From: Robiginitomaculum sp.
GTDB lineage: Bacteria; Pseudomonadota; Alphaproteobacteria; Caulobacterales; Maricaulaceae
Reading direction: 5' to 3'
DNA length: 16,800 bases
Assembly (NCBI GenBank): GCA_021647805.1
Contig: JAKITZ010000022.1
Span: forward strand, 1-16,800
Under the pieces are notes generated by a model. That model saw nothing but the letters and a program-made list of their open reading frames with translations. It ran no database searches and was not told where the DNA came from. Made by a program: the position numbers and the translations under genes. Positions 13,889 through 16,800 of this stretch are shown in pieces (position 1 is the first letter of the stretch; every line of letters begins with the position of its first letter).

Positions 13889-14863
13889 TCAAGGTTCGGT
13901 AGTTTGGGAAATGGTGCTAACCTGATCAATAGATAGCTCCGCAACGGGCAATTCTAGTTCTGTAAAACGATCGTGCTGATCTACTGTGATCGGTAAACCA
14001 TCAGTTATTGGCTGATTACCAAATAAAGAAGACTGGACTTGGAAAGAGCTTAACCTACCTGAATAACCTTTGTCGGGAATGACCGCCAACCTCAATACCC
14101 CACTGTCCATTGAACCGGTAAGTTTATCAGAGGAAAATATTTCTATTCTAGTTAAACCCTGCAAGACGGGCCTTTGCCTATTAGTTCGCAAGTGACGATA
14201 TATTCCAATTCTTATATTACTAGCGGCATCAAGGAATATCCACGCATTTTCTTCATTTGCACCTTTGACCGATATTTCAATGTTCTGGTCGAGCTTTTCG
14301 GCCAAATCATTGGCAATCCGCCGTAATACATTGGTCATTTGCTGCAAAGAAACTGTTGGCGAGCCAATATTATTACCTTGACCGGTACTCCACGCGACAA
14401 TGCCACGTGACTTTGGCCGCATGAATACGGTTGCGCTACCGACCCGGCGTAATTTCAACACCACCATTCCCCGGTCGTTCTTGTAAACAATGTCTCCTCT
14501 AGTGGTATGCACTGGCTTTAGTACCAACACCTCTCCGCCACGTTCATAGCGAAACAATGTTATAGATCCAGAATTATCAAGAATAAACGGTGGCAAACCA
14601 GCTAATCCTTCAAAGCGCTGTACGGTAAATCTTCTTTGACGAAGCGCAAATACTTCACGAATATTTGTACGGTTAACGTGTGATTCAGTTGGAAAACTCT
14701 CTCCAATTTCTTGAGTATCAGGAATTGGCTCGGATATAGGTGGCATTGCCACGCCGCCATCAACGAAAGGCGCAATCACCTCTTGCTGTGATTGTGCCAA
14801 CAAGGCAAATGGGAATAATCCAACTAAAATCAAAAACGTAAAAAACGAAATATAACATCTCAT
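13889..14863 (-). CDS. Secreted DUF4908-like protein of unknown function
   Basis: From the ATG at 14861-14863 the product has 324 residues and begins with a likely signal peptide (a charged start, a hydrophobic core over about 4-19, then ALLAQS). The mature part includes a stretch around PPFILDNSG, LVLKPVHTTRGDIVYKND and VVLKLRRVGSATVF that I recognise from DUF4908 proteins of Caulobacterales and relatives; their function is unknown. No Shine-Dalgarno is seen for this ATG or for nearby in-frame ATGs (14870-14878), so the start rests on the signal peptide. An even longer frame to 14995 adds unlikely residues. It converges on the M23 peptidase gene with 30 bases between. Confidence 0.75.
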   Translation of the reverse strand: MRCYISFFTFLILVGLFPFALLAQSQQEVIAPFVDGGVAMPPISEPIPDTQEIGESFPTESHVNRTNIREVFALRQRRFTVQRFEGLAGLPPFILDNSGSITLFRYERGGEVLVLKPVHTTRGDIVYKNDRGMVVLKLRRVGSATVFMRPKSRGIVAWSTGQGNNIGSPTVSLQQMTNVLRRIANDLAEKLDQNIEISVKGANEENAWIFLDAASNIRIGIYRHLRTNRQRPVLQGLTRIEIFSSDKLTGSMDSGVLRLAVIPDKGYSGRLSSFQVQSSLFGNQPITDGLPITVDQHDRFTELELPVAELSIDQVSTISQTTEP

Positions 14864-15066
14864 AATAATCATATACATAGAACATATTGGCAAATTTGAG
14901 GCCAAAGCATAGAAATCAACCCAGTTCGGTAAAATAGCTTTAAATGTTTCATTTCGAAACAAAAATACAACTATTTTTATACTACCTAAAATCAATAAAA
15001 TTTTTACTACGTTATTACAATAACTTACCGCAAGTAAACTGGCCAGAGCTTTGCAGAGTTACAGGT
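14864..15066. promoter_or_regulatory. AT-rich divergent intergenic region
   Basis: About 200 bases separate two divergent starts and should contain both promoters. The DNA is strongly AT-rich, with many TTTT/AAAA tracts and no clear operator or hairpin. I see no RNA gene. Confidence 0.35.
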
Positions 15067-15369
15067 ATGAACCTGATAAGTCCCATATCTGTACCATTTC
15101 CGGCTTTACGCGATAAGCGCAGCGAGCATAGCCACAAAGCAAATGATGCTAAATCATCGACTTTGCCGATGGTTATCAAGTCACGCCGTCGTAGCAACCT
15201 GCAAACACCGAATATTTATGAACAAACTGCATTTGCCGCTCATCTGCTCGCAGGTAAAGCCCGCAGAGGAATAAAAGCCTCAGCAGAAGATCAAAAAAGA
15301 TTTTTTAATGCCTATGCGCAATCGGCTGCTAGCAAAACCACAAAACACCTTGTGTCCGCGCTAGTTTAG
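15067..15369 (+). CDS. Small hypothetical protein
   Basis: I do not recognise a family with confidence. From ATG at 15067-15069 the product has 100 residues, soluble and basic, with an Arg/Lys/Ser-rich first half and a helical C-terminal half (about 48-95) containing NIYEQTAFAAHLLAGKARRG and further alanine-rich helix. Similar short proteins with an AFAAHLL-type segment exist in Caulobacterales, by memory, without known role. No strong Shine-Dalgarno is present. A longer frame from 14944 is AT-rich and unlikely. The stop overlaps the convergent membrane-protein gene by four bases, so the two mRNA 3' ends are antisense. Confidence 0.6.
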   Translation: MNLISPISVPFPALRDKRSEHSHKANDAKSSTLPMVIKSRRRSNLQTPNIYEQTAFAAHLLAGKARRGIKASAEDQKRFFNAYAQSAASKTTKHLVSALV

Positions 15370-15800
15370 TCGACATATCCGTCACTGATCCCAATATCGC
15401 GCCTGGAAGAAACAATAGTAACAATAAATCCGGCCAATACATCAAGTAATGTCATTACTGTAATTATAAAAAACACCGATGACGCGAAAGCTCCAAAAAG
15501 CAAAAACTCCACTAGACAGACAATAAATAACACCAAAGACAAAGCATGATTGGCAATAGCTTCGCGTCCGGTGCTGGTGGATTTTAGCAATTCAGCAAAT
15601 AGCATTACCAGCGATATTAAAATTAACAAATCGCCAGAAGAAACCACCCAATAGGTGCCGGAGGCCATAGGGATTTCGAACAGCTTTTTGGCTAAATTAT
15701 CAACAATTGATTGTGAATTAGTCGAAAAAGCTCCACCGCCAATGGCCATGACATTATAAATCACCACCGGTATGGAAAGTAATGGAAACATATTTATCAT
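15366..15800 (-). CDS. Four-helix hypothetical membrane protein
   Basis: The 144-residue protein has four hydrophobic segments, at about 4-25, 55-75, 82-106 and 107-131, and a short charged C-terminus (SSRRDIGISDGYVD). A conserved feel comes from MFPLLSIPVVIYN at the start and ASGTYWVVSSGDLLI before helix 2; I recall hypothetical relatives in Caulobacterales and related orders, but no function is known. The start at ATG 15798-15800 is supported by GGGAG six bases upstream. Its leader contains structured element B, whose hairpin ends about 24 bases before the start codon, so translation could be controlled there. Confidence 0.8.
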   Translation of the reverse strand: MINMFPLLSIPVVIYNVMAIGGGAFSTNSQSIVDNLAKKLFEIPMASGTYWVVSSGDLLILISLVMLFAELLKSTSTGREAIANHALSLVLFIVCLVEFLLFGAFASSVFFIITVMTLLDVLAGFIVTIVSSRRDIGISDGYVD

Positions 15801-15824
15801 ACAGAACTCCCGATGGTTGATTAG

Positions 15825-15864
15825 CTACACTCAAAACTTAAATTAAACAGCATTTTGAGTATAG
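15825..15864. repeat. 12-bp inverted repeat before the membrane-protein gene
   Basis: CTACACTCAAAA (15825-15836) and TTTTGAGTATAG (15853-15864) match in 11 of 12 positions; the exception is a G-U pair in minus-strand RNA. It takes the same place beside element B as the 19-bp inverted repeat takes beside element A. There is no T-tract, so it is not a classical terminator. Confidence 0.65.
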
Positions 15865-15877
15865 TTTATCTTCTTGA

Positions 15878-15983
15878 TCCATCAACTTAGCCAAAAACAA
15901 TCTTAGTGGTCGCATTTGCTTGCCGCAAAACCGTATACACTTTTTCTGGCAAATGCTCCGTACCCACTTTTTGGGTCGATGGA
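15878..15983 (-). ncRNA. Structured element B, related to element A
   Basis: On the minus strand, TCCATCGAC (15983-15975) pairs with GTTGATGGA (15886-15878). It encloses a hairpin (ACCCA/TGGGT, 15962-15966 with 15972-15976, sharing two bases with the outer stem) and an inner stem (GCATTTGC/GCAAATGC, 15912-15919 with 15949-15956, 29-base loop). Compared with element A, the outermost pair changes from C-G to U-A and both inner helices change on both sides while keeping pairing. TTGATG, 16 bases, TATACT in the minus-strand 3' part could also be a sigma-70-type promoter. It is the leader or promoter region of the membrane-protein gene. Confidence 0.4.
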
Positions 15984-16119
15984 GTATATCTACCAGTCAA
16001 ATAATTCTAGATAGCACCTTTCATCTCGCAAAAACCCTAAAGAATAGTAATTTATCCAAAGACAAATAGAAAAAACTAACATTAAAGCCAAGGTCTTCTT
16101 GCAAATTCAACCAATTTTC
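15984..16119. other. Gene-free stretch before the glycosyltransferase stop
   Basis: AT-rich sequence of 136 bases, together with element B the full gap between two same-direction genes. I see no hairpin with T-tract after the glycosyltransferase stop, no tRNA and no credible small gene. Confidence 0.5.
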
Positions 16120-16800
16120 TCAATTTTCGGATATATCACCGGGTAATCGCGATCTCGCCTGCAACCATTTAACCCCCAACAAATCACGAAACGAGACCAA
16201 TAATCGCCCAAAATTACTGTATTTAGAGGTTCCACTTACCCTTTGGCGGTGCTGTACCGGTAAAAACTCAACCTTATATCCTTCGCGCAAGACCAACGCC
16301 GGTATATAGCGATGCTGGTGGTCGAAAAATGGCAGGCGTAAAAACATATCACGCTTAATAACTTTGATCCCGCACCCTGTATCAGTTGTACCGTCACCAA
16401 GTATCCTGCCACGTATCGCATTAGCCAGTTTTGACGCCCATAATTTAGAAGCTGTATCTTGGCGTTTTTGGCGCACTCCGCCAACCATAGCTAATTTTTC
16501 GTTGGCATTCTTACGTCGTAAATGCGCCAATAGTTTTGGGAAATCTGCCGGTACGTTTTGACCATCTCCATCAAGAAGGCATAAAATTTCGCCGTTTGCG
16601 GATAAGGCTCCGGTGCGAATAGCCCGGCTTTGGCCGGCATTGTTTGCATGGCTTAAAATACGAAGTCGTGGAATAGTGTCTTGCAATTCCCGTAAAATAT
16701 CCAAACCACCATCGGTGCTATTATCATTTACTACAATCAATTCGTAATTTTCACCGTCAAGGGCAGTTGCAATCTCATCAAGCAAGGTTTTAATATTACC
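16120..16800 (-). CDS. DPM1-like family 2 glycosyltransferase, N-terminus outside window
   Basis: The frame is open to the window edge, so the start lies upstream; the preceding residues (GNIKTL before LDEIATAL) fit the family. The enzyme should transfer a sugar from a nucleotide-sugar to a polyprenyl phosphate, as dolichol-phosphate mannosyltransferase-like proteins do, at the membrane face. Visible are YELIVVNDNSTDGG, the metal-binding CLLDGDGQNVP, the DTGCGIKVIKRDMF segment, HRYIPALVLREGYKV and a closing region with GTSKYSNFGRLL, all typical of the DPM1/ArnC-like GT2 group. No C-terminal membrane helices are present, so a short, soluble or peripheral form. The sugar cannot be told from sequence. 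Confidence 0.88.
   Translation of the reverse strand, partial: GNIKTLLDEIATALDGENYELIVVNDNSTDGGLDILRELQDTIPRLRILSHANNAGQSRAIRTGALSANGEILCLLDGDGQNVPADFPKLLAHLRRKNANEKLAMVGGVRQKRQDTASKLWASKLANAIRGRILGDGTTDTGCGIKVIKRDMFLRLPFFDHQHRYIPALVLREGYKVEFLPVQHRQRVSGTSKYSNFGRLLVSFRDLLGVKWLQARSRLPGDISEN

Noticed and set aside
14944..15066. N-terminal extension of the small hypothetical protein
   Set aside because: The added codons are extremely AT-rich, lie in the divergent promoter region and overlap the opposite gene's upstream sequence.

Overview
The window looks like chromosomal DNA of a motile, fairly AT-rich alphaproteobacterium, probably on the Caulobacterales/Hyphomonadaceae-Maricaulales side. The reasons are a CtrA nearly superimposable on the Caulobacter protein (Asp51, C-terminal Ala-Ala), a ChpT phosphotransferase, a ZitP-like zinc-finger membrane protein, a DUF4908-like secreted protein and GANTC (CcrM-type) sites around ctrA. 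No tRNA, rRNA, insertion sequence or CRISPR array was recognised. The lineage is an inference from gene content, not a phylogenetic result.

Layout. 1-501 (-) is the N-terminal two thirds of the cell-division ATPase gene ftsE, divergent from a ZitP-like gene (621-1394, +). A small DUF4149-like membrane protein (1398-1811, -) is followed by about 1 kb without genes (1812-2806). That stretch packs a 35-bp tandem repeat, several palindromic dispersed-repeat types, a possible small-RNA promoter and a terminator. Next come fliJ and fliI (2807-4569, -), a complex 480-bp divergent control region, and ctrA (5052-5744, +), which ends in a strong bidirectional terminator. Facing ctrA is a compact chemotaxis operon read leftward: chpT, then cheA (hybrid, with receiver), cheW, cheY, cheB, cheR (12165 down to 5825). 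Divergent from chpT is a MepM-like M23 murein endopeptidase (12503-13858, +). Then follow a DUF4908-like secreted protein (-), a small orphan protein (+), a four-helix membrane protein (-) and the C-terminal part of a DPM1-like glycosyltransferase (-), cut by the window end.

How it works together. ChpT is the phosphotransferase between the CckA kinase and CtrA, and CtrA controls flagellar and cell-cycle genes in this class. Here ctrA and chpT bracket a full cytoplasmic chemotaxis set and sit next to the flagellar export ATPase genes, so the locus joins cell-cycle phosphorelay, flagellar export and chemotaxis. No chemoreceptor or CheD is visible.

The most unusual non-coding signal is a pair of related structured elements, one in the fliI/ctrA intergenic region (about 4695-4887) and one upstream of the four-helix membrane protein (about 15825-15983). 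They share two conserved sequence blocks, similar architecture and compensatory base changes, which suggests a repeated structured leader or small RNA. The ftsE fragment also lacks the Walker B catalytic glutamate, where lysine is read.
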